DNA from: Echinococcus granulosus
Lineage: Eukaryota > Platyhelminthes > Cestoda > Cyclophyllidea > Taeniidae
NCBI RefSeq assembly: GCF_000524195.1
Contig: NW_020170493.1
Coordinates: forward strand, 46,113 to 110,112
DNA length: 64,000 nt
Direction of reading: 5' to 3'
In this document: in pieces, positions 55,542 to 64,000 of the stretch
Numbering within the stretch: position 1 is the first letter of the stretch
Layout of the letters: each line of letters opens with the position of its first letter
Notes under the pieces: model-generated
What the model was told of the DNA's origin: nothing
What the model saw: the letters and a program-made list of their open reading frames with translations, nothing else
The model's database searches: none
Translations under genes and position numbers: made by a program

Positions 55542-58500
55542 TTATTTTGTCGAATTAGTATTATCCAACTCCTCGATCGAAGTAGGAGAAGTTGGTTGTT
55601 CGGAGGACTTCGCAGTGCTCACCGACGGTGTTGTACCATTCGCTGGCGGTGGCTGAACGACGCGTCGATAATTGCGGAAACAGGTCAAGTCCTCCACTTT
55701 AATCACCTATCATAAAAGAAAGCCACAAAAAAGACGGTCACTTTCTTCCTAATCACCTCTTTTAATCGTTTATAACGCCATAATTTGGGCTTTTTGCACA
55801 CTAAATAGGGGTCCTAAAAGACTGACAAACAAATTGAGAAGTCTAGATGGAGCCACCTTTCAGGTTCCTGTTAGAAAATAGTCGGTTAGAGATGTCCTCG
55901 GTTGATGGCTTTAAATCTCCACCAGCAAGGTAATCTAGGGCCATTTATTTCCTTTACCCCTGCTAAGTTTTTCCAAGTAGTACGCGATTAGGAATAACGA
56001 TTTGTCCAAAAAATTTTACTAAGTAGGTTGCACAGGGCAAAAAGATTAATAAACTGGATTAAAACATATGGAATGAAAAAAATAAGTCTGTAAAAAGTAA
56101 ACATCCGAGTAAATTTTGAATATTTTACCGAAGGAAACTTAAAAAATGCATTCGTGTGCAAGCCGCACTTTTATAACTATGCGGGGGTTTGGGTGGGGCC
56201 TCCACCTTCATGGTGCAACGGCTAAGGTTTCCAGGGCAATCAGGACCACAAAGTTTGTGTGGATTATTTGACATTTTAAGCCTTGGGTAAAACAATTTAC
56301 CACAAAGAACTCATGTTCTGCCTACTTTTTTATATGCAGAATCGGATTTTGGTGCTGCGGACTGGGTTTCCCGTTTTTCGGGACCATGAATTTCCAACCT
56401 CAAAATATTGTTTATGTTTAAGTCCATGCATTTCTTTTGTAATATACCAAACCCGTCAAACGGCAAACAAGTGTATTTTTAGTACTAATCACCAGCTAAT
56501 TGCCACTTTGACCAACAGAGTGATTTAAAATGAATGATCAAGATCATTATTTCATTTGAGTAAATGAAATACTGATTTTAGAATAATATGGTGAATTCGC
56601 AGTAGTGACAGGCGCAATGAAGGCAAGATGTTGGCAAATACAAATCGTTTTAAAAAGATTATTTAATTCATAAGCATTGCCAGACGCCGATTTGTCATTT
56701 ACAATCAAATGTTTTGCCTTTTAAAATATTTTAGCTTTTGTTTTTCTGCACAAAATCATGTTTATAAGGTTAGTTGACTGATTTTATTAGTGAAACGTAG
56801 TCGTCCCGATTTTCACTTATCTACTTTTAAATTCTACCTCAAAGAGGAGCTATAATTTAAGACCGTTAAGCTATACCCTTAATTGTTTTCCTTAAAATGC
56901 ATGTTTTTTCTCATTCTTCCTTTACAAGAATAAGCAAAAGATAACGCATCTTATTCCAACCCTTTCGATACCAAATTCGACACGAGATGCGTGCAATCAT
57001 TTGTGAGAATTTTTTCCGCCACTTTGAGGCGAACATCATTAAGAAAGGCTGTTAATGTGAGAAACAGGTTCCCAGTAGAATGTCTTCCATTCTTCGGTTG
57101 CATCTCCCGAGTGGGTTCTACCTCAGCGTGGACCGATTTGTGCGAGAGGTGATATCTGGTGGTAACCACCACACCTGTGTCGTTTGCCGTCACCAATGTG
57201 TAGCATTCCTTCCACAGCCACAATTCGCTCGTTCATCTTTGATTATACGCTACCTGGCCGTTTAAAGCCCACGATTGGGAGATTGGTTATGGGTTGAGAC
57301 TAGGGCCAGACTCAAGAAACAGGGCTGTGCAGCCTTACGACAATTGTATGTTTGTCTACGCGGGTGTTTTAGTCTCCAAAATTTATGAAACATTGTTCAC
57401 ACCTCTCGGAAATGTCAGCTTGGTGTGATTGCCTGATATGACTCTATCTTGTCTGCTTTTACGAACGGCTCCAAAGCTGGAAAAGCTCTCCTCTTCTCTT
57501 TTTTTGTAGGGTATCTAGTGAAGGTATGGTGGGAGGTACCATTTGAAATGATTTCTAATCTTAAGGATTATAGTAATATTAGGTAATGACAGCAGAATGA
57601 TCTGAGGCACCCTTTGTTTTGAATAATAAATAATCACATGTCGTTTTGGCTACCTCCATTCAAGGTCCATGTGCCAAGAGCAACCGTCAGTGATAGCCAA
57701 CATGAGTGAAGATGCAACAGTGGTCTACACTTACATCAACTATGCAAAACTCATAAGGCATAACTTACCCCTGACAAGTTTTACACACCTAGTGCCTCAC
57801 TCCATACCAGATAACATCTCTTCATGCGCTAATCACCTTCTTTTGTCACTGGCACTGGCTTTAAGCAATTACACACTCGTATGCCAACTAGGAGAGATGT
57901 CACGGCAATATCAATAAGAAGTGGGTTGTGCTTTTTTTTTTCCTCACATTTCTAGGAGTATGCTTCTAAATCGTCGACAGTGAACGGTGGATTGCAACGA
58001 GCAAAATAAAAGAAAATTTCGCTATCTTTTTAGCACTACACGGATTTATTTGGCTACTTTATGCACCGACGCCTCGATGCGACCGTTCGTGTGCCCTTCG
58101 GAGTGGTTACTGTCTGCCAGAACCGGGTCAGCACCATCGCGTAGAAACCAACCCGAAGTGGGGGGTTGATGTTGAGATGTGGTCTCCTCATGAAAGCGTT
58201 AATTGTCAAATTGGGGGAGGAATTTACTCTGCAGGGCAATAATGCTAGCTCATTGGTAAGCAGTAGCTACCCTCATCTCATGTCAATTTAGATGTCTTTA
58301 CAAGGTTACTGACAGAAATACCATTTCAGAGTGGGGAAGGTACACATGGATTAACTCACCGTTTTTAGCAAATCACCCTCCCTTGTGTACGTAATATACG
58401 CGGTCTTTGTCCCCTTCTGCTCTTGTTTCAAGACCTGTCCATCCACGGTGAACACGGTACGCACAGTTCGTCCATCCGTGGTGTTCTCATCGAATGTATA

Positions 58501-58725
58501 ACCGATACGGAAGACGATGGTGGAGGATTTGAGCGTCGAGAACGTTTTGAGCGAGTACCACTCGCCCACTTCAGGGTCTCCGGGTCCGTGTTCACGAGCG
58601 AAGGTAAGCACGGGTTTGGAGACGTTCAACGTTTTTCGAGTGATGTAGCCTGCACCCAGACGAGTTAGTATTTCGTTCAAGCCCTCATTGAACTCCAGTT
58701 TCCAGGATCCCAGGAATTCATCCAT
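55542..58725 (-). CDS. Fatty-acid-binding protein with C-terminal extension
   Basis: A cytosolic lipid carrier of the FABP/iLBP beta-barrel family that binds one long-chain fatty acid; tapeworms lack fatty-acid synthesis and depend on such carriers. Two exons: 58360-58725 (122 codons) and 55542-55706 (54 residues plus stop), joined in phase 0 across a 2653-base intron, giving 176 residues. Family marks: FLGSWKLE at the N-terminus (residues 4-11), F-x-E-x-T-x-D (FDENTTD, 78-84), and the ligand-binding Arg-x-Tyr (RNY, 133-135) in DLTCFRNYRR. The intron sits late in the barrel, near the third-intron position of vertebrate FABP genes, as in known cestode FABP genes. Oddities: about 10 extra residues near 44-55 (EHGPGDPEVGE), and a 39-residue tail rich in Pro, Ser and Thr after the usual end of the barrel, when the family is normally about 133 residues. 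A CCAAT box lies about 95 bases upstream of the start. Confidence 0.9.
55707..58359. other. Single intron of the FABP gene
   Basis: A 2.65 kb A/T-rich intron (GTGAGT...TATGATAG on the minus strand). A plus-strand ORF at 57669-57917 (82 codons) lies inside it, but it has no recognisable similarity and no promoter or splice context. I see no other feature. Confidence 0.6.
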
Positions 58726-58819
58726 TTTGTGCCCCGCCTATCAAACAAGTGCCTTCTTGTGTGTTTGTGATTGAGTTTAGCAGTCCCGTCTCATTTACTT
58801 GCTCTTCTCCTGCAATGTG

Positions 58820-58824
58820 ATTGG
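58820..58824 (-). promoter_or_regulatory. CCAAT box upstream of FABP
   Basis: ATTGG on the plus strand, in the minus-strand context CACCAATCACA, 95 bases upstream of the FABP start codon. It is a plausible proximal promoter element. No TATA box is evident. Confidence 0.4.
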
Positions 58825-60813
58825 TGCAGTGCTGAATGTGCTCAGTTGGCGAAAATGTGGAGAGCTGGTATGAGCAAAATGATATGGGTGTGTAGGTGTA
58901 GTATTTTTTGTCGCAAAAGGTCAAACCAAAAGCGAGCTGACGTGGGATGCTTTGGGTACTCAAATGTGACATTAATCTGTCATGCCTACTGTATTGGCTT
59001 CCACCTCACGCCCTTATTGACGATCCCTCTATCTTTGGAGAGGCTTAATGCATTCGATGCTGAATTGGTGGAGAAAGGAGTAACGAAATAGATGATTGAC
59101 GGGACAGATGTGGTACGTGGGGAGATTCTCCTCCTTCAAGCGCATCATTTAATCATCCCCCCGTCTATATGTCGATCCATTTGTCCATCCCAGAACCTTC
59201 CAATCGTTCACGTAGGCCACTTTCATTCACGGGGTCATTCGTCAGTCTATCCACCAATCTATCAAGGATCAACGTGTTCATTTGTTTCTCCCAATACTAG
59301 CCACCTCGGATCCATTAGGCCTTCCATCAACGATGCGATGGTATGGGAGATGGTGAGGGGTAAGGAGGAGGGAAAATCCGCTTTTGTGGACAACGTTAAC
59401 CCTGCAGGCGAATCAGTCATGTGCAGCAGAGTTGATACAATTGATGCAATAAAGAACTTTTGAATTTTTAGTTTATTAGTGGCTCCTTTCAGTGATGAAA
59501 ACTAGTCAGCCTCAACTGGTGAAGACTGCTGCCGCCTAGCAAACCCGTATTGCAGCATTACACGGGAGAGTACAATAAATTGTTTGGTTGTCGAGGGGAG
59601 AATCTCTACGTTGCAAATCATGTTGGATGGAGGGGTCGCGTTCATCCGCTTGCACTTACAATTCCATCCAGCCATTCATTCGTGCCGGGTCTCTCTGTCC
59701 GTTGCGGTGGCTTGAATGCGAAGGTTTGTTTTGCCAGGCGACTTTCACCTTAATCGCAAATGATTCGTGCGCAATATGGGTAAAATAGGTAGGCTAGTGC
59801 CTCCATCCACTACTTCTCTCTTCAAAAGAACCATCAGACCTGGCAAGGATCACTACACGGTAAAATGGCCTTCGACTCTCTGCTAATCTGCCTTTCCACC
59901 TAGATATTTAAGTGATCAAAGCATTGATGGGAGTGGGAATGACAAAGTGCCTCCAGGTATCATGGCGATTCACTTTGAGGGGCTTGCGTCTATTTTCTGA
60001 CTTCTTTTTAAACGTGCACACAACACGGAGCTGAGATTAAGTACCCCTTGGACGATTCTGTGACGCAGCTAATATTTATGACCACCTTATTTGTTCCAGG
60101 TTGTTTATTTAGACAAATGAAAATGCACTTGGTGACAGAGAGTGCCTTGCCGCTTACTAACTCTTATGACTTCATGTAAACGTGCTGGAGACGGCTGAAA
60201 CAGCAGGCAAGATTTGGTCGTCATAAATGTCAAGATACAATTAGAACTTCTTTGCAAACATAGTTTTCTATTGACGTGACATGTACTCCGGCACTTTGTC
60301 GCAGCCTCGCAAATAAGAGACAAAAAAAAGGGTAAAACGAAATATAAAGTCAAAAATATCACGCAATGAATCCCGGACACCTAACAGCATGGGTGGCGAA
60401 TCAACTAACTTGGCATTTCTTTTCACTTACAAAAGAGGTGGAAACGTTTGCCAAAAGTATGAACTATTAGGTGAGAAAATCACTCATAATACAGATGACA
60501 GCTTTGAGAGAAATCTTAGTTCATCTTAAATTTGTGGCACAAAATGTTTCCAATTCTTCTAAATTAGCTTTTGCACACATTTCCTTTTGAAGAAATATGA
60601 TGCTTGCTTTTCATTTGATCGAGGTACTAGGCCATGCTCCTTAAATTTCTTTGCTTTGCAATGCCAAACACTCACATTTCGTTTAAAATGTCGCATCTTA
60701 TAATAAAAAACTTAAAAATTCTGCAAAGATTAACTCCATATTTTGTCTTGTTATCTTCATCCTCCTTTAAATACGCAGATTGTATCAAAATGCAACCTTG
60801 ACAAACTCTGGGG
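58825..60813. other. Intergenic region between divergent FABP and MDH genes
   Basis: No gene is supported. FABP (minus) and malate dehydrogenase (plus) diverge from this 2.1 kb interval, so it should contain both promoters. Short ORFs (59092-59463, 59550-59753, 60105-60380) show no family resemblance. Confidence 0.45.
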
Positions 60814-60820
60814 TATATAA
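60814..60820 (+). promoter_or_regulatory. TATA box of malate dehydrogenase
   Basis: TATATAA lies 52 bases upstream of the start codon. Transcription would begin about 30 bases later, in the pyrimidine-rich stretch around 60840-60855, leaving a very short 5' UTR. Confidence 0.65.
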
Positions 60821-60871
60821 TCTGCCTTCCGTCCCGTCCGTCTTGTCCTTTTCGACAGCTTGCGCTCCGTC

Positions 60872-61992
60872 ATGGTAGGTTGGCGTGTCGTTCCTAATTG
60901 CCCACTAATTTACTTTAGCCTGGTCCTCTTAGGGTTCTCGTCACCGGCGCCGCCGGCCAAATTGCCTACAATCTCTCCAACATGGTTGCCAACGGTAATC
61001 TGTTCGGCAAAGACCAGCAGATCATTCTCCACCTCCTCGATATCCCCGAAGCCAAGACGGTCCTCGATGGAGTTGTGATGGAGTTACAGGACTGCGCTTT
61101 TACCGTTCTGGCCGGTATCGTTCCCACGCACTGCCTTAAGGAGGCTTTCACTGACATCGACGTTGCTCTAATGGTTGGTGCTATGCCGCGCAAACAGGGT
61201 ATGGAGCGCAGAGACCTTCTCTCCTCCAACGTAAAGATCTTCAAGGAGCAAGGTGAGGCCCTCGATAAGTACGCCAAGAAGACTGTTAAGGTGTTGGTCG
61301 TGGGCAACCCTGCTAACACTAACTGTCTCATCATGAGCAAGTACGCTCCTTCCATTCCGAAAGAGAACTTTACTGCCCTTACCCGTCTGGACCATAACCG
61401 CGCCATCTACCAGGTGAGAAAATTGATCAAGTGGAGGATTAGTTGCCCCCTCCCCTCGAGACGCTTAATCGCTCTTGTTTGTGTCTTCTAGGTCGCTGCC
61501 AAGGCTGGAGTTCCCAACACGTGTGTGAAGAACGTATGTATCTGGGGCAACCACAGCAATAAGCAATTCCCCGATCTGTCTCACGCCGTTGTCACCAAGG
61601 ATGGGAAGCAGCACCCGGCTAAGGAGTTGATCAACGATGAAAAGTGGGTGAAGGAGGTGTTCACTCCATGCGTTCAAAATCGTGGTGCCGCGGTCATCGG
61701 CTTGCGAAAACTCAGTAGCGCCGCATCGGCCGCCAAGGCAATTGTCGATCAGATGCGCGACTGGTGGTTTGGCACCAAGGAGGGTGAATGGGTTTCCATG
61801 TCTGTTTACAGCACCGGTGATCACTATGGTGCCCCCAAGGACATCTACTTCAGCTTTCCAGTTACCATCAAGGATGGACACTACAAGGTGGTAGATGGTC
61901 TGTCCATGGATGAATGGAGCAGAAGTCTCTTCAATCTCAGTGCTGACGAGCTAGTTGATGAACGGGAGGTTGCTCTTGCTTCCTTCAAGTAA
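60872..61992 (+). CDS. Cytosolic malate dehydrogenase (NAD-dependent)
   Basis: Interconverts malate and oxaloacetate with NAD in the cytosol; in tapeworms this works with PEP carboxykinase to make malate for mitochondrial dismutation. Three exons: 60872-60874 (only the ATG), 60919-61413 and 61492-61992, giving 332 residues, the usual length of the cytosolic enzyme. Introns are 44 and 78 bases. Visible family marks: NAD-binding GAAGQI (residues 11-16), Asp42 in LLDIPEA, substrate-binding Arg92 and Arg98 in [11 protein letters not shown], Asp159 and Arg162 in TRLDHNRA, and catalytic His187 in IWGNHS. The start was fixed by splicing ATG directly to CCTGGTCCT, which gives [11 protein letters not shown]; read unspliced, the frame lacks the proper N-terminus. 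The sequence closely resembles cestode cytosolic MDH as I know it. TATA box and poly(A) signal flank it. Confidence 0.96.
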
Positions 61993-62065
61993 ACCAGGGC
62001 GACTTAATCCCTCACCGTCCTTCCCGTGTGTGTTCCTCCGATCCCAATCGTCAGTTTACTAGTCG

Positions 62066-62071
62066 AATAAA
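62066..62071 (+). terminator. AATAAA poly(A) signal of malate dehydrogenase
   Basis: AATAAA lies 74 bases after the MDH stop codon, a normal position for cleavage and polyadenylation. Confidence 0.75.
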
Positions 62072-62121
62072 GTCCTCTTTTAGCCGTTAATTCGTACTCC
62101 CACAGTAATTGACATCTTAAA

Positions 62122-62379
62122 ATGAAGAGGTTGAGGAAGCGAATAAACCAGTTGCCCAAAGTGGTCCAACGCTGTCCCACCATCTTGTACCCCGGCTGTG
62201 ATGACTCATCGGTGACTAATGGCATAGGCTTGGACACAGCGTTACTGGGCTGTGTTCAGACCGGGTCTGGTGTGTCTGCTCTTAATCGAGGGCCTTGCAA
62301 ACGTGCTAGACGTGTTGGCGCCGGTCATGAGGTCTGGGTAGTTCTAAAAGTCCCCTTTTTTCGTTCAGCTAACCGTTGA
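62122..62379 (+). CDS. Possible small ORF or first exon downstream of MDH
   Basis: An 85-codon ORF starts 130 bases after the MDH stop, in DNA that is more G/C-rich than its surroundings. The product would be basic at the start (MKRLRKRINQ) with four cysteines and no recognisable family. An acceptor-like CTCCCACAG precedes it at 62098-62106. It could be chance, an unseen gene's exon, or a remnant. I rank it low. Confidence 0.2.
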   Translation: MKRLRKRINQLPKVVQRCPTILYPGCDDSSVTNGIGLDTALLGCVQTGSGVSALNRGPCKRARRVGAGHEVWVVLKVPFFRSANR

Positions 62380-63589
62380 CGTCTTCAGTTCTTCGTATTT
62401 ATCTAAACTGTCCGAGATGACGAGTTGGGGTGGGATTTGACACCTGCAGCGCTTTCGACGCCTCAGCAAGTGCTCTGTGAGTACTGTTACCAAAAGTTAT
62501 CGACTTTTTTTCGTCAAGCGGTAGCACCACTCTGCCCCCAGTCGAGCTCTTTATCGATTTTTCTATAACAGATAATCGATAAGGAAACGGGGAAGCATGT
62601 CGACATCACCTCAGAAAAGATAGTTTTTCTTAAAAATGTGTAATTTTGGCCAAATTGCGTTTTTTTTTTTACATTTTCCTCCCGTTCTGTCAACTGTCAT
62701 CAGTATATCAGAGGCTTATTGACCGTCATATCTCAAAAAAAATATTTTGCTTAACCTTGTACACATCTGGTAAGCTTGTGATACAATTCAGTGCATCCGG
62801 TTGAAATGTTGATTGATCAGGCACGTGTCACGTATGTGTGACGTACTCAAAAATGCATCGCTATAAACAATACGTGTGGAGCGATTAAGTCCTTTAGACA
62901 TGCCCCTTCTTTGGTAATTTTCCTTCAAACTTTGTGCATGGCGCTGGCGTTGCGGCGCCTCGATAGCGATTTTCTATCAGTGTGTGCTTTCAACGCGGAA
63001 CCAAGTGCACGCCTGTCTAGCACACACAAAGCACTCCTCTCTGCTCTCGGATTTGAAAGCCAGGAGTTTAGTAGCAGGCAGCCTTACACTCCCCTCGAAA
63101 CTTCCTCGGAATTCTAAGTACAAAGTGAAGGCTCTTTGGACTTGGCCTCGGTGCGGGATGGAAAGTGGACTCATTGATGTTCAAATACCTTTCCCGGTAC
63201 TGTTGTCTGGCAGAAGAAAGCTTTCACTACAAATCCATCCAGGTGGTGTTAAGCTATTAATTTGCCGCTTTTGTTGCTTTTTTTCTCTCATAGATCGTAA
63301 GAGATGTTTAAATACAGCAAAAAAGGGAATAATAAGGCATTTTAAGAGTTAGTGAACTTGTCAATTAAATTATGAAGCAAAAAGGGGTGCGGTTGGGTGG
63401 AGTGGAGTGCCAAAGCTGAAAATTCACCTTCAAGACGCGACCCGCAAAAAAACAAAAATAAAGCGTCTACAACAAATGCCTTTATCACCTCATGTCACTA
63501 GTCTACTTGCCATCAAAGCATGCGAAAAGATCAAACATAAAGGCAATAAGAAGGTAGAGTAATCAGTTTTTCCCCATCACCTTGGATAT
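62380..63589. other. Intergenic DNA, no gene recognised
   Basis: No supported gene. It holds the third copy of the 17-bp near-palindrome (62827-62843) and ATCGAT/TATCGA motifs near 62551-62582. Confidence 0.4.
62827..62843. repeat. 17-bp near-palindrome, copy 3
   Basis: Sequence GTCACGTATGTGTGACG, matching the consensus GTCACRTATRYGYGACG seen at 35535 and 39600. Confidence 0.55.
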
Positions 63590-63800
63590 CACGGGTTGAA
63601 GCCGGGGCGAGTTAAGGCGGCGGGCGCAGCGATGCGCATGTCGGACCACAAAATCGATAACTACGCGAGCAGGCGCGCATTCCCGAGTGCGCACGCTCAC
63701 TTTGTATGCACGCGACTGACCAATCACAGTGCGGCATGCGGTGACACTGCCACGTAGACAACGCTTGTACTGCTCGGTCTAGGTGTCATTCTCTCTTCAC
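63590..63800. promoter_or_regulatory. CpG-rich promoter-like stretch with CCAAT box
   Basis: This stretch is conspicuously richer in G/C and CpG (many GCGC, CGCG and GCGCAC words) than the rest of the window and carries a CCAAT box at 63720-63724 (GACCAATCAC). It looks like the promoter of a gene that would begin near or beyond the window edge. No start codon or exon can be assigned. Confidence 0.35.
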
Positions 63801-63880
63801 TTTTTTGACACCTGACGATTCACGTGAGTTAGACATAGCACCTCCGAGTACATACCAAAGTGGTGATAGGCCTGAGTGTC

Positions 63881-64000
63881 GGTGGTGGTGGTGGTGGTGG
63901 TGGTGGTGGTGGTGGTGGTGGTGGTGGTGGTGGTGGTGGTGGTGGTGGTGGTGGTGGTGGTGGTGGTGGTGGTGGTGGTGGTGGTGGTGGTGGTGGTGGT
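63881..64000 (+). repeat. GTG trinucleotide array running off the window
   Basis: Forty uninterrupted GTG/GGT units (120 bases) with no variant, reaching the last base of the window. Such purity suggests recent expansion, or an assembly edge at a hard-to-sequence repeat. It could be noncoding, or encode poly-Gly, poly-Val or poly-Trp depending on frame. Confidence 0.95.

Noticed and set aside
57669..57917. 82-codon plus-strand ORF inside the FABP intron
   Set aside because: No similarity, no promoter or poly(A) signal; a frame of this length is expected by chance in 2.6 kb.
60966..61406. 146-codon minus-strand ORF
   Set aside because: Antisense shadow of malate dehydrogenase exon 2.
1..64000. 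tRNA, rRNA, spliced-leader RNA genes and CRISPR arrays
   Set aside because: I looked for cloverleaf arms with A and B boxes, conserved rRNA words, spliced-leader-like starts and spaced direct repeats, and found none I could support.

Overview
The window looks like nuclear DNA of a tapeworm (cestode flatworm), probably a cyclophyllidean. The evidence is many GT-AG introns, several only 33 to 44 bp long, and sparse genes set among A/T-rich intergenic DNA and microsatellites. Two genes point to helminths: a 332-residue cytosolic malate dehydrogenase of the cestode type, and a fatty-acid-binding protein gene with one intron late in the barrel. No species can be named from the sequence alone. All exon models below were built by hand from reading frame, GT-AG sites and codon phase.

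Layout. 1-8897: no convincing gene, but a dense cluster of CCAAT boxes with a TATA box at 3.7-4.0 kb. 8898-20922 (+): a complete 31-exon type IV collagen gene encoding about 1780 residues, with signal peptide, short Cys-rich 7S-like segment, long interrupted Gly-X-Y helix and a 12-cysteine NC1 domain. 22250-23644 and 24717-25973 (+): two intronless genes for secreted Ser/Thr-rich, mucin-like proteins, separated by an ATGG satellite. 26-29.9 kb: degenerate direct repeats, a second ATGG array and a small CCAAT cluster. 29930-41917 (-): a split gene for a coiled-coil and Arg/Gly-rich protein whose start resembles CCDC9; it has an apparent 8.2 kb intron and its 3' end is uncertain. 44116-54319 (-): a 23-exon gene for a coiled-coil protein of about 1590 residues with a CM1-like (centrosomin/CDK5RAP2) motif near its N-terminus. 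55542-58725 (-): a two-exon fatty-acid-binding protein gene with an unusual C-terminal tail. 60872-61992 (+): cytosolic malate dehydrogenase with TATA box and poly(A) signal. The last 2 kb holds a possible small ORF, a CpG-rich promoter-like stretch with a CCAAT box, and a 120-bp GTG array that runs off the window.

The genes do not form one pathway. Type IV collagen is a basement-membrane network protein, and the two mucin-like proteins are probably secreted, perhaps to the parasite surface. The CM1 protein should act at centrosomes or microtubule-organising centres. The CCDC9-like protein has RNA-binding-like RG/RGG composition. The fatty-acid-binding protein and malate dehydrogenase are cytosolic, and both are important in worms that depend on host lipid and on dicarboxylate metabolism. 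I found no tRNA, rRNA, CRISPR array or intact transposon. The most useful results are the exon-level models of the collagen, CM1, CCDC9-like and FABP genes, the run of ultra-short introns, the FABP tail, the 68-residue repeats of the first mucin-like protein, and a 17-bp near-palindrome found three times.
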